From NCBI GenBank assembly GCA_023426275.1, contig JAFABC010000091.1:1-8410 (forward strand): a stretch of DNA of 8,410 nucleotides, in the 5' to 3' direction. Source of the stretch: Pseudomonadota bacterium (GTDB lineage: Bacteria; Desulfobacterota; Desulfovibrionia; Desulfovibrionales; Desulfovibrionaceae). Positions 1-5,834 of the stretch are shown here, one piece after another. Made by a program: the position numbers and the translations under genes. Each line of letters begins with the position of its first letter. Positions within the stretch are counted from its first letter, which is position 1. Under the pieces are notes generated by a model, which was not told the DNA's origin, made no database searches, and saw only the letters and a list, made by a program, of their open reading frames with translations.

Positions 1-228
1 CGTCTCCCCGCCGGCGGCCGCCGGCGCGGACGGTTCGGGCGGGGCGGCGAGGGCCCCGGCCACGGTCTCCACCGGGGTCGGACTGGCCAGACCGGCGCGG
101 GCCAGGGCCGTCTCGAAATCCGCGCCCATGTAGCGCGAGAGAAACGTCCGCTCCGCCTCGGTGAAGGCGTCCCCGTGGCGCTCGGGCAGCGTCACGCTGT
201 CCTTGAAATAATCTTCCAGGGTCGTCAC
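1..228 (-). CDS. 5' part of an unidentified gene of the chemosensory operon (possibly CheW-like)
   Basis: The first 76 codons of an open frame that runs off the left edge of the window. The GTG start overlaps the parA-like stop codon in a GTGA arrangement, and a GGGAGG stretch lies about 10 nt upstream, inside the end of the parA-like gene. This is a typical translationally coupled junction. The visible protein begins MTTLEDYFKDSVTLPERHG, continues with a probably helical part (FTEAERTFLSRYMG around residues 24-37), then becomes Pro/Ala-rich from about residue 50, which looks like a linker. No catalytic domain is reached. In the similar D. vulgaris cluster, as I recall it, the gene after parA is cheW-like. 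A CheW adaptor with an N-terminal extension is therefore the best guess, but nothing visible proves it. Confidence 0.7.
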   Translation of the reverse strand, partial: MTTLEDYFKDSVTLPERHGDAFTEAERTFLSRYMGADFETALARAGLASPTPVETVAGALAAPPEPSAPAAAGGET

Positions 229-992
229 AGGGCCAGCACCTCCCGGGCCAGTTCGCCGTATTCGCGGGCTCCCCGGCTGTGCGGGGCCGTGTCCTGAATG
301 ACCTGTCCGGTGGCGCTGGCCTCGCGGAATTTCGTGTCGAGCCCGATGACCGTGGCGAACATGCGCCCGGCAAACTTCTCGCGCAAAAGGCCGAGCACCC
401 GCAGGCAGGCCCGGGCGCGGCGGTCGAACATGGTGGCCAGGGCCCGGTAGGGAATGGGCCGGGGCAGCACGCCATTAAGCGCCCGCATGGTGTCGAACAG
501 ATTGCGCACGCCATGCAGGGCCAGAAAGTCGGTCTGGATGGGAATCAGGCACAGATCCGCGGCCACGAGCGCGTTGACGAGCACCAGCCCCGTATGGGGC
601 GGGCAGTCCAGAATCACGTGATCGTAGGCCGGTCCCGATGCCAGGGCTTCCTTGAGCAGCACGCCCTTCCCCTTGCGGTTTCCGAGCTCCCATTCCATGT
701 CCGTCAGCCGGGCGTCGCTCGCGGCCAGATCGAAGCCCGCCCGATCCGGGCGCATCACCACCCGCTCCCAGGGCACCAGCCCCGGGGACGCCGCCCGGAA
801 CACCTCCGCCGACGAGGCGGCCACGGCCTCGGGAAAAATGCCGACATGGGCCGAGGCGCAGCCGTGGGGGTCAAGATCCATGACCAGGACCCGCCGTCCC
901 ATCCCGGCCAGGGCTCCGGCCAGGGACAGGGCCGTGGTGGTCTTGCCCACCCCTCCCTTCTGATTGGCTATGGCCAGAATGCGGGGAGCCAA
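225..992 (-). CDS. ParA/Soj-family ATPase of the chemosensory operon
   Basis: A 255-residue ParA/MinD-superfamily P-loop ATPase of the short type, with no N-terminal DNA-binding domain. The deviant Walker A motif KGGVGKTT is at residues 12-19, with the signature lysine at 13-14 positions into the protein chain replaced by the usual K12 and the P-loop K17. Walker A' is MDLDPHG at 38-44 (the family usually has DPQGN). Walker B is VILDCPP at 126-132. ParA ATPases dimerise on ATP and bind nucleoid DNA or polar partners to move cargo. In chemotaxis operons, relatives such as PpfA of Rhodobacter and ParC of Vibrio position receptor clusters, so the same job is inferred here rather than plasmid or chromosome partitioning; no parB or parS is seen nearby. 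The TTG at 990-992 is the only usable start after an in-frame TGA, and its ribosome binding site is poor. It lies 40 nt after cheR. Confidence 0.9.
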   Translation of the reverse strand: MAPRILAIANQKGGVGKTTTALSLAGALAGMGRRVLVMDLDPHGCASAHVGIFPEAVAASSAEVFRAASPGLVPWERVVMRPDRAGFDLAASDARLTDMEWELGNRKGKGVLLKEALASGPAYDHVILDCPPHTGLVLVNALVAADLCLIPIQTDFLALHGVRNLFDTMRALNGVLPRPIPYRALATMFDRRARACLRVLGLLREKFAGRMFATVIGLDTKFREASATGQVIQDTAPHSRGAREYGELAREVLAL

Positions 993-1027
993 CGCGTCCC
1001 GGCCCCGTCATCGGCGTCCGTCGCCAT
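968..1027 (-). other. Possible leader ORF or mis-framed start of the parA-like gene
   Basis: A 19-codon frame, MATDADDGAGTRWLPAFWP, starts at an ATG 10 nt after a full AAGGAGG Shine-Dalgarno sequence (1038-1044) that sits inside the last codons of cheR. It ends at a TAG at 968-970, inside the parA-like gene, so it covers that gene's TTG start in another frame. It may be a short coupling peptide, or the true parA-like start separated from the rest by a one-base frame error. The codons are unremarkable and its translation is unproven. Confidence 0.25.
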
Positions 1028-1032
1028 GCCCG

Positions 1033-1911
1033 CTATTCCTCCTTGCCGTAGATGATGGCTCCCGGATAATGCTTGGGACGAAGGGCCCGGGAGATGTTGT
1101 GCAAGGATTCCGAATGGCCGATGAGCAGTTGGCCACCGGGAAGCAGGTTGTCGTAAAAGGCGGCGATGACGTTCTTTTTCATTTCGTCATCGAAATAGAT
1201 GATGACATTGCGGCAAAAAACGATGTGCGAGCGCTCCACGCGCTTAAGCTGCATCCGGTCGCTCAGGTTGATCTGCCCGAACTGCACCAGCCGCTTGACC
1301 TCGGGCTTGAGCTTGAAGCTCTGGCCGTCCGGGGTGAAGTAGCGGCCGACGATCTCTTTGGGCGTGGTGCGCAGGCTGTACTCGCTGTACACGCCCTGTC
1401 TGGCCTGGGCCAGCACGGCCTCGGACAGGTCGTTGGCCGTGATGCGGATGTCCCAGGCGGGCAGCTCGGAGCGCAGCACCTCGTGCAGGATGATGGCGAT
1501 GGTGTAGGGCTCCTCGCCGGTGGAACAGCCGGCGGACCAGATGCGCAGCCGCTTCTGCCGGGCGGCGCGCAGGTTGGCCAGGACGTCCTTGAGCACCATG
1601 TCCTGGAAGACCTTGAGCTGGGGCGGATTGCGGTAAAAACTGGTCTCGTTGGTGGTGATGACCTCGAAGAGCCTGTTGAGCTCCTGCCGGCGGCCGGCGT
1701 CGTATTGCAGATAGGCGTGGTATTCGGAGAAACTCTTGAGGTTGAGTTCCTTGAGCCGCGCGGCCAGACGGTTCTCGATCAGATACTTCCGGTTGTCGGC
1801 CACGTAGATGCCGGCCTGGGCATAGATGAAATCCCGCAGCTGCTTGAACTCGACATCGGTGATCTTGAGATCCTTGCGCAGGGAAATCGTCTTGGAAAAA
1901 AGCGAGGTCAT
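1033..1911 (-). CDS. cheR: Chemoreceptor glutamate methyltransferase CheR
   Basis: A 292-residue CheR, full length for the family. It transfers methyl groups from S-adenosylmethionine to glutamates of methyl-accepting chemotaxis proteins, opposing CheB. The N-terminal helical domain covers about residues 15-80, followed by the conserved NETSFYR (88-94). The SAM-binding loop is SAGCSTGEEPY (126-136), with TANDLS (158-163) on the next strand of the Rossmann-like fold. VFCRNVIIYF (231-240) and LIGHSESL (263-270) are further family hallmarks. The protein ends shortly after the fold, with no tetratricopeptide or other extension. The ATG lies 3 nt after the HEAT gene stop (TAG-TCC-ATG), with a GGGGAG ribosome binding site inside the end of that gene, so the two are probably translated in a coupled way. 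Confidence 0.97.
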   Translation of the reverse strand: MTSLFSKTISLRKDLKITDVEFKQLRDFIYAQAGIYVADNRKYLIENRLAARLKELNLKSFSEYHAYLQYDAGRRQELNRLFEVITTNETSFYRNPPQLKVFQDMVLKDVLANLRAARQKRLRIWSAGCSTGEEPYTIAIILHEVLRSELPAWDIRITANDLSEAVLAQARQGVYSEYSLRTTPKEIVGRYFTPDGQSFKLKPEVKRLVQFGQINLSDRMQLKRVERSHIVFCRNVIIYFDDEMKKNVIAAFYDNLLPGGQLLIGHSESLHNISRALRPKHYPGAIIYGKEE

Positions 1912-1914
1912 GGA

Positions 1915-3837
1915 CTACCGCTCCCCTTGCTCGTCCTGCATCGCGGCCAGGGCCGCCTCGGCCGCGGCGGCCAGTTCCGGATCATCGTCCCCGCGCAGGC
2001 GGACAAGTGCCTCGTACGCCTCCTCGCCACCGAGTCCGCCAAGCGTCTCCACGGCCTTGAGGACCACCAGTTTGCTCGATTCCCCGATGGCCTGAAGCAA
2101 TCGGGGGACGGCCTCGCGTTCGCCCCGAAGGGCCAGGGCCTCGACGGCCCGGATGCGCACCCAGTCGTCGGGATCGGACAGGGCCTGTTCCAGATACGGC
2201 AGCATCTTGTCGCTGTCGCAGCCGCCGAGCAACTCCACCACGGCCAGACGCACGTCGCGATTTTCATCGGACAGGCCGGCCACGATCAACGACAGCCCCT
2301 CTTCCTCCTGGCCACACACCTCGGCCAGGGCTTCCAGGGCGATCTTGCGGATATCCGGCACGGGATCGGACACGGCGTCCCGGATGACGTCCATGTGGTT
2401 GCGCACGCCCATCTTGCCCAGGGCGTACACGGCCATGAGCCGGTCCACGGCGTCCTCGCTGCCGAACAGTTCGCGGAACCGGGCATCGAGGTCCTCGCCG
2501 CCGATGGCCACGCAGGCGTCCAGGGCCGCCTCCTTGACCGCGTCGGACGGATGGCCGAGCAGGCCGAAGATGGCGTCCCCGGCCGAGGCCAGTCGCAGCT
2601 TGCCGCCCAAAAAGCCCACGGCTTCAAGCAGCAGGGCCTCGTCGTCGGACCCGAGCAGATCCATGAAAAAGTCCGTGGCCTCCTCGCCGGCGATGGCGGC
2701 CAGGGCCCTGGCCGCCACAGGGCGCAGGGAATCGGGCAGATCCGGGAAGGCCTTCATGACGAGCCCCGAGCATTCCGGACAGGGCAGGCCGGCGAGCACG
2801 TCCAGGGCGGCCAGCCGCCCGGCCTCGCCGCCCTCGCGCAGGGCCCGGCCCAGGGCGTCGGTCAGCCCCATGTCGCGCAGGACCGCCACGGCGTGTTCGT
2901 AGCGCTCCGGATGGCGCTCCCGGTCGATCCGGACCGCGTGGGCCAGCACCGCGGCGGCGGCCGCCTCGCCGCCCACGGACCCGAGCCCGGACACGGCCGC
3001 GTCCTGCGTGTCGTCCTCGTCGTCGACGAGCGCCGCCAGCAGATATTCGCGAAACCGATCCCGCTCGGCCGGCGACAACAGGGTAAGCGCCTTGCCGCCC
3101 AGGATGCGCACCACGGCCTTGACGATCTTGTTGCGCAGCACCTCGGGCGAGGCGTCCATGCGTTTGAGCAGCATGGTCACGGCCTTGATGTTGCCGATCT
3201 CCCCGAGGGCGTCCACGATCATGGAGGCGACCAGATCGGAGCTTTTGTCCAGGGCCTTGACCAGCGCCCCCACCGAGGAGGCGTCGCGGATCTTGGCCAG
3301 GGCCTCGATGACCGCGAACTGCACCCACTCCTCGTCGCCAAGCGCCTTGCCCAGGCAGTCCGCCGCGTCGGCAAAGGCCAGTTCGCCCAGGCTCACGGCC
3401 GCCTGATAGCGGACATTGACCTCGGGGTCCTTGAGCAGGGCCTCGCAAAGCGGTCCCACGGCCTGGGGGGAATCCGTGGAGCCCAGGATGTCCGAGGCGA
3501 AAATCCGGATGTCGGGGTCGGTGTCGTGGAGCAGTTCGAGCAGGGTGGGGAAATCCTGTCCGCCCACGGCCCGCAAAATATCCATGGACGCGTTGCGCGT
3601 GGGGGCGTCGTCGGAACGCAAAAGCGGTTTGACCGCGGCCACGACCTCCTTGCCGCCGATCTTGCGCAGCGCCCTGTCGGCCGCCTCCTGCACCCCCAGG
3701 TTATGGGAGCAAAGCAACCCGGCCAGATGCTCCACGGCCTCCGGGCAGCCGCGCTCCCCGGCCTCGTAGGCCGCGTCCCGAAGCACGTCCGAATCGTCGG
3801 AACCAAGCCTCTGGCAAAGGTCCTTGCAGTCCGCCAT
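1915..3837 (-). CDS. HEAT-repeat (PBS-lyase-type) solenoid protein of the chemosensory operon
   Basis: A 640-residue protein built almost wholly of helical-pair repeats of about 31 residues, roughly 18 of them. Each contains a variant of D-x-x-x-x-VR-x-x-A-x-x-x-LG-x-x-G; clear examples are PEVNVRYQAAVSLGEL, RDVRLAVVELLGG and DDWVRIRAVEALALRG. There is no signal peptide, membrane segment or catalytic domain, and the protein is strongly acidic, so a cytoplasmic protein-binding scaffold is expected. The chosen ATG (MADCKDLCQRLG) has a GGGAGAGGG ribosome binding site about 7 nt upstream; the frame stays open further upstream into cheB, but that part reads as a cheB shadow. It lies between cheB (31 nt before) and cheR (3 nt after), implying a role in receptor adaptation or array assembly. 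A HEAT protein also occurs, from memory, in the Che7 cluster of Myxococcus. The partner is unknown. Confidence 0.9.
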   Translation of the reverse strand: MADCKDLCQRLGSDDSDVLRDAAYEAGERGCPEAVEHLAGLLCSHNLGVQEAADRALRKIGGKEVVAAVKPLLRSDDAPTRNASMDILRAVGGQDFPTLLELLHDTDPDIRIFASDILGSTDSPQAVGPLCEALLKDPEVNVRYQAAVSLGELAFADAADCLGKALGDEEWVQFAVIEALAKIRDASSVGALVKALDKSSDLVASMIVDALGEIGNIKAVTMLLKRMDASPEVLRNKIVKAVVRILGGKALTLLSPAERDRFREYLLAALVDDEDDTQDAAVSGLGSVGGEAAAAAVLAHAVRIDRERHPERYEHAVAVLRDMGLTDALGRALREGGEAGRLAALDVLAGLPCPECSGLVMKAFPDLPDSLRPVAARALAAIAGEEATDFFMDLLGSDDEALLLEAVGFLGGKLRLASAGDAIFGLLGHPSDAVKEAALDACVAIGGEDLDARFRELFGSEDAVDRLMAVYALGKMGVRNHMDVIRDAVSDPVPDIRKIALEALAEVCGQEEEGLSLIVAGLSDENRDVRLAVVELLGGCDSDKMLPYLEQALSDPDDWVRIRAVEALALRGEREAVPRLLQAIGESSKLVVLKAVETLGGLGGEEAYEALVRLRGDDDPELAAAAEAALAAMQDEQGER

Positions 3838-3868
3838 GCCGCACCCTCTCCCGTCCCTTGCGGGGCGA

Positions 3869-4954
3869 TCATTTGTAAAGGTTGTGGAGGATGGCCTCGC
3901 CCATCTCGTCGATGTCGACGATTTCATCGGCCAGTCCGGCGTCCACGATGGCCTTGGGCATCCCGTAGACCACGCAGGTGGAATCGGACTGGGCCAGGGC
4001 GCGTCCGCCCTTGGCCTTGAGCACCCGCATTCCGTCGAGTCCGTCGCTGCCCATGCCGGTGAGCACCACGCCGAGCGCCCGCCGGCCCACGCCCGTGGCC
4101 ACCGAATCGAACAGCACCGAGGCCGAGGGCTTGTACAGCGCCTCGCGCGGCTCCTCGACCACCCGCACGTCGATGCGGCTGACCTTCTGGTCGATGCGCA
4201 GATGCTTGCCGCCCGGGGCCACGTAGGCCACGCCGTGTTGCAGGCGCTCGCCGTCCTCGGCTTCCTTGACCGTGATCCGGCACACGCCGTCGAGCCGCTT
4301 GGCAAAGGGGCCGGTAAAGGCCGCCGGCATGTGTTGGGCGATGAGGATGCCGGCGGGAAAATCCGAGGGCAGCACGGAGAGCACCTTCTGCACCGCCGGC
4401 GGCCCGCCCGTGGACACGCCGATGGCCACCAGATCGCGCAGCTGCGCGCCCGTGGGCCGGGCCGGACGCTCCCGGCGTTCCGTCGCCGCCGACGCCGGAG
4501 CGGCACCGGACGCGGGACGGGGCCGGACCGGGCGCGCCGCCCGGGACAGATGGCTCATGCGCCGGCGGGCGATGGTCTTGACCTTGGCCCGCAGTTCGTC
4601 CTCGATTTTGACGATGTCGAGCGACACCTTGGAAAGCTGCTTGGGGATGAAGTCCACGGCCCCGAGTTCCATGGCCTTGAGCGTGGATTCGGCCCCCTCG
4701 GTGGTCAGCGAGCTGACCATGAGCACCGGACGGGGCATCTCCATCATGACGTGGCGCAACGCCGTCAACCCGTCCATGCGCGGCATCTCGATGTCCATGG
4801 TCACCACGTCGGGCTGGTGGCGCCGGATCATCTCCAGGCCTTCCTCGCCGTCGCGGGCCGTGGCCACGACCTCTATTTCCGGGTCCTTGTCCAGCATGGC
4901 CCCAAGGGCCTTGCGCATGAAGGCCGAATCATCGACCACCACTACCTTGATCAC
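3869..4954 (-). CDS. cheB: Chemotaxis response regulator / protein-glutamate methylesterase CheB
   Basis: A 361-residue two-domain CheB. The receiver domain (about 1-105) has the acidic pair D8-D9, the phospho-acceptor D54 in VTMDIEMPRMDG and K105 in DFIPK. A basic Pro/Ala/Arg-rich linker (about 138-168) leads to the methylesterase domain (about 172-361), with the catalytic triad S181 (GVSTGG), H208 (AQHMP) and D304 (GMGSDG). Phosphorylated by a CheA kinase, it removes methyl groups from receptor glutamates and deamidates glutamines. The GTG start at 4952-4954 is preferred because AGGAGA lies 5 nt upstream and the protein then begins exactly at the receiver fold (MIKVVVVDDSAF); the in-frame ATG at 5030-5032 would add 26 residues of no evident fold. 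It is the first gene of the operon. Confidence 0.97.
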   Translation of the reverse strand: MIKVVVVDDSAFMRKALGAMLDKDPEIEVVATARDGEEGLEMIRRHQPDVVTMDIEMPRMDGLTALRHVMMEMPRPVLMVSSLTTEGAESTLKAMELGAVDFIPKQLSKVSLDIVKIEDELRAKVKTIARRRMSHLSRAARPVRPRPASGAAPASAATERRERPARPTGAQLRDLVAIGVSTGGPPAVQKVLSVLPSDFPAGILIAQHMPAAFTGPFAKRLDGVCRITVKEAEDGERLQHGVAYVAPGGKHLRIDQKVSRIDVRVVEEPREALYKPSASVLFDSVATGVGRRALGVVLTGMGSDGLDGMRVLKAKGGRALAQSDSTCVVYGMPKAIVDAGLADEIVDIDEMGEAILHNLYK

Positions 4955-5074
4955 ACCTGTCTCCTGACGGCGAAATGGCGTCTGCCGCCTTGTCCCCTCG
5001 CGGCAAACGATCCTCGGGCCCGGGGTTGCCATCCCGGAGAAATGAATTTTTCCGGGCGGCCCGTGCCGTCAACC

Positions 5075-5104
5075 ATGATTAGATGACTCCGGGCGTTCTG
5101 ACAA
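5075..5104 (-). promoter_or_regulatory. Possible sigma-70-type promoter of the cheB operon
   Basis: Read on the minus strand, TTGTCA (5099-5104) is followed after 18 nt by AATCAT (5075-5080). The first box matches TTGACA at five of six positions; the second matches TATAAT at four. It would give a leader of about 110 nt before cheB. A second weak candidate, TTGACG at 5067-5072, lies just downstream. No sigma-54 or sigma-28 consensus was seen. The rest of 4955-5117 holds no gene that I can support. Confidence 0.3.
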
Positions 5105-5117
5105 CCGAGATTAATGC

Positions 5118-5146
5118 TTGCCAAAGCCCGCGGGATACTCTAATAT
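5118..5146 (+). promoter_or_regulatory. Promoter of tRNA-Pro
   Basis: TTGCCA (5118-5123) and TAATAT (5141-5146) are separated by exactly 17 nt, and the mature tRNA starts 14 nt after the second box. That would leave a leader of about 8 nt before the tRNA 5' end. This is the best sigma-70-type promoter in the window. Confidence 0.75.
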
Positions 5147-5160
5147 CCTTTCTTCCACGA

Positions 5161-5238
5161 CGGGATGTGGCTCAGTCTGGCTAGAGCGCTGCGTTCGGGA
5201 CGCAGAAGTCGGAGGTTCGAATCCTCTCATCCCGACCA
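5161..5238 (+). tRNA. tRNA-Pro, anticodon CGG, reading codon CCG
   Basis: A complete 78-nt cloverleaf. The acceptor stem CGGGATG pairs with CATCCCG, the D stem GCTC with GAGC, the anticodon stem CTGCG with CGCAG around the loop TTCGGGA, and the T arm is GGAGG-TTCGAAT-CCTCT. The anticodon is C34-G35-G36, in the same loop as in E. coli tRNA-Pro(CGG). The discriminator base is A, and the CCA end is encoded at 5236-5238. CCG is a frequent proline codon in this GC-rich genome. It stands alone with its own promoter and terminator. Confidence 0.97.
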
Positions 5239-5245
5239 AAAATTC

Positions 5246-5277
5246 AAGGGGTTATGCGAAAGCATGACCCCTTTTTT
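5246..5277 (+). terminator. Intrinsic terminator of tRNA-Pro
   Basis: AAGGGGTTATGC and GCATGACCCCTT form a 12-bp stem with one U-G pair, closed by a GAAA tetraloop and followed by a run of six T (5272-5277). It begins 7 nt after the tRNA CCA end. The opposite strand carries an A run before the stem and could serve as a weaker terminator for the small minus-strand gene that ends at 5349. Confidence 0.92.
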
Positions 5278-5348
5278 CATTTCGGGCCGCAGCCGCCCCA
5301 TCGGAGCGGGCCGCGCCCGCGGGCCGGAAAAGATGCCGGGCCGGCCCC

Positions 5349-5714
5349 TCAGGCCTCGGACGGTCCGCGAACCGCCCCGGTCCCCGTCCCGATCTCCACC
5401 GCCCGCAGATCGGCCAGCCGCTCCACGCAACTCAGCAACACTTCAAGCAATGCGCCAACATGGTTGGCACAGTAACATTCCAACCCGTCCGGTGAACTCG
5501 TCTCCACGGACAACCAATCCGGCTCCGGAAACAATTGTTCCGCCTCGGCAAGGCGTTGTTCGAGCTGTTGCAAAAGATCATCCGGCCCGCCAAGACTCAT
5601 TTCCGGCATCTCCAACACCATACGCAATTTTTCAAAAACGTCGCGAAGCCGTTCCCAACGGTTCTGCTCGCGGCTTTGTGCTTCCCAAAAGGAAGCCATG
5701 ATGTCGGATTGCAT
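5349..5714 (-). CDS. Small unrecognised protein, mostly helical
   Basis: I do not recognise this 121-residue protein. It starts MQSDIMASFWEAQSREQNRW. Residues from about 8 to 60 look helical and charged, with a Leu/Gln/Glu-rich segment (DDLLQQLEQRLAEAEQLF) that could form a coiled coil. A DWLSVET stretch and a CYC pair follow, then a hydrophobic helix (VGALLEVLLSCVERLADL) and a Gly/Thr-rich tail. There is no signal peptide or clear membrane span, so it is probably cytoplasmic. The ATG at 5712-5714 is chosen because AAAGGAG lies 8 nt upstream. An in-frame ATG at 5745-5747 with GAGG upstream would give 132 residues. Codon use is less GC-biased than in the neighbours (TTG, CAA, GAA, TTT are frequent), which may mean recent acquisition or low expression. 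It is convergent with tRNA-Pro and divergent from copA. Confidence 0.75.
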   Translation of the reverse strand: MQSDIMASFWEAQSREQNRWERLRDVFEKLRMVLEMPEMSLGGPDDLLQQLEQRLAEAEQLFPEPDWLSVETSSPDGLECYCANHVGALLEVLLSCVERLADLRAVEIGTGTGAVRGPSEA

Positions 5715-5730
5715 GCGTCGGGCTCCTTTG

Positions 5731-5768
5731 CCGTGACCTTTCATCATGCATACCCTCAAAAGGCACGG
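5731..5768. repeat. Imperfect inverted repeat in the divergent copA / small-gene spacer
   Basis: The arms CCGTGACCTTT (5731-5741) and AAAAGGCACGG (5758-5768) are complementary except for one bulged A and the terminal loop-side base, around a 16-nt centre. On the minus strand it would be an RNA hairpin ending one nucleotide before the AAAGGAG ribosome binding site of the small gene. On DNA it could be an operator in the copA upstream region. It is not a clean CueR or CsoR site. Confidence 0.4.
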
Positions 5769-5834
5769 ATTGCCAGCCTCGACGGCCCTTCCCACCGCGC
5801 TTGCATCCATGGGAAAAATGACTAAGCCAAAGGA

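Noticed and set aside
225..992. Plasmid or chromosome partition locus
   Set aside because: No parB gene or repeated parS-like sites are seen, and the gene is embedded in a chemotaxis operon.
964..4020. A 1018-codon open frame on the plus strand, antisense to parA, cheR and the HEAT gene
   Set aside because: cheR and the HEAT gene share one codon register, and the antisense frame lies exactly on their codons, so it can only stop where they use TTA, CTA or TCA. These codons are rare in this GC-rich genome. The product is low-complexity (His, Gly, Gln, Val-rich) and matches no family.
3838..4506. In-frame upstream extension of the HEAT gene into cheB
   Set aside because: The extension reads as an Arg/Pro/Ser-rich shadow of cheB, whereas the ATG at 3837 has a proper ribosome binding site and opens directly into the repeats.
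4955..5032. Earlier ATG start for cheB adding 26 residues
   Set aside because: The GTG at 4954 has AGGAGA at 5 nt and gives the usual receiver-domain beginning; the extra residues match no CheB feature.
5165..5701. Plus-strand open frame of 178 codons beginning inside tRNA-Pro
   Set aside because: It overlaps the tRNA and its terminator, has no ribosome binding site and is the shadow of the small minus-strand gene.
5728..5768. CueR or CsoR operator for copA
   Set aside because: The sequence has a loosely similar ACCTT and TACCC content but lacks the symmetric arms and the 19-20-nt spacer promoter of CueR sites, and lacks the paired G/C tracts of CsoR sites.
5161..5834. Integrated element at the tRNA-Pro 3' end
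   Set aside because: No second copy of the tRNA 3' end, no integrase and no transposase are visible in the window; only the codon use of one small gene hints at transfer.
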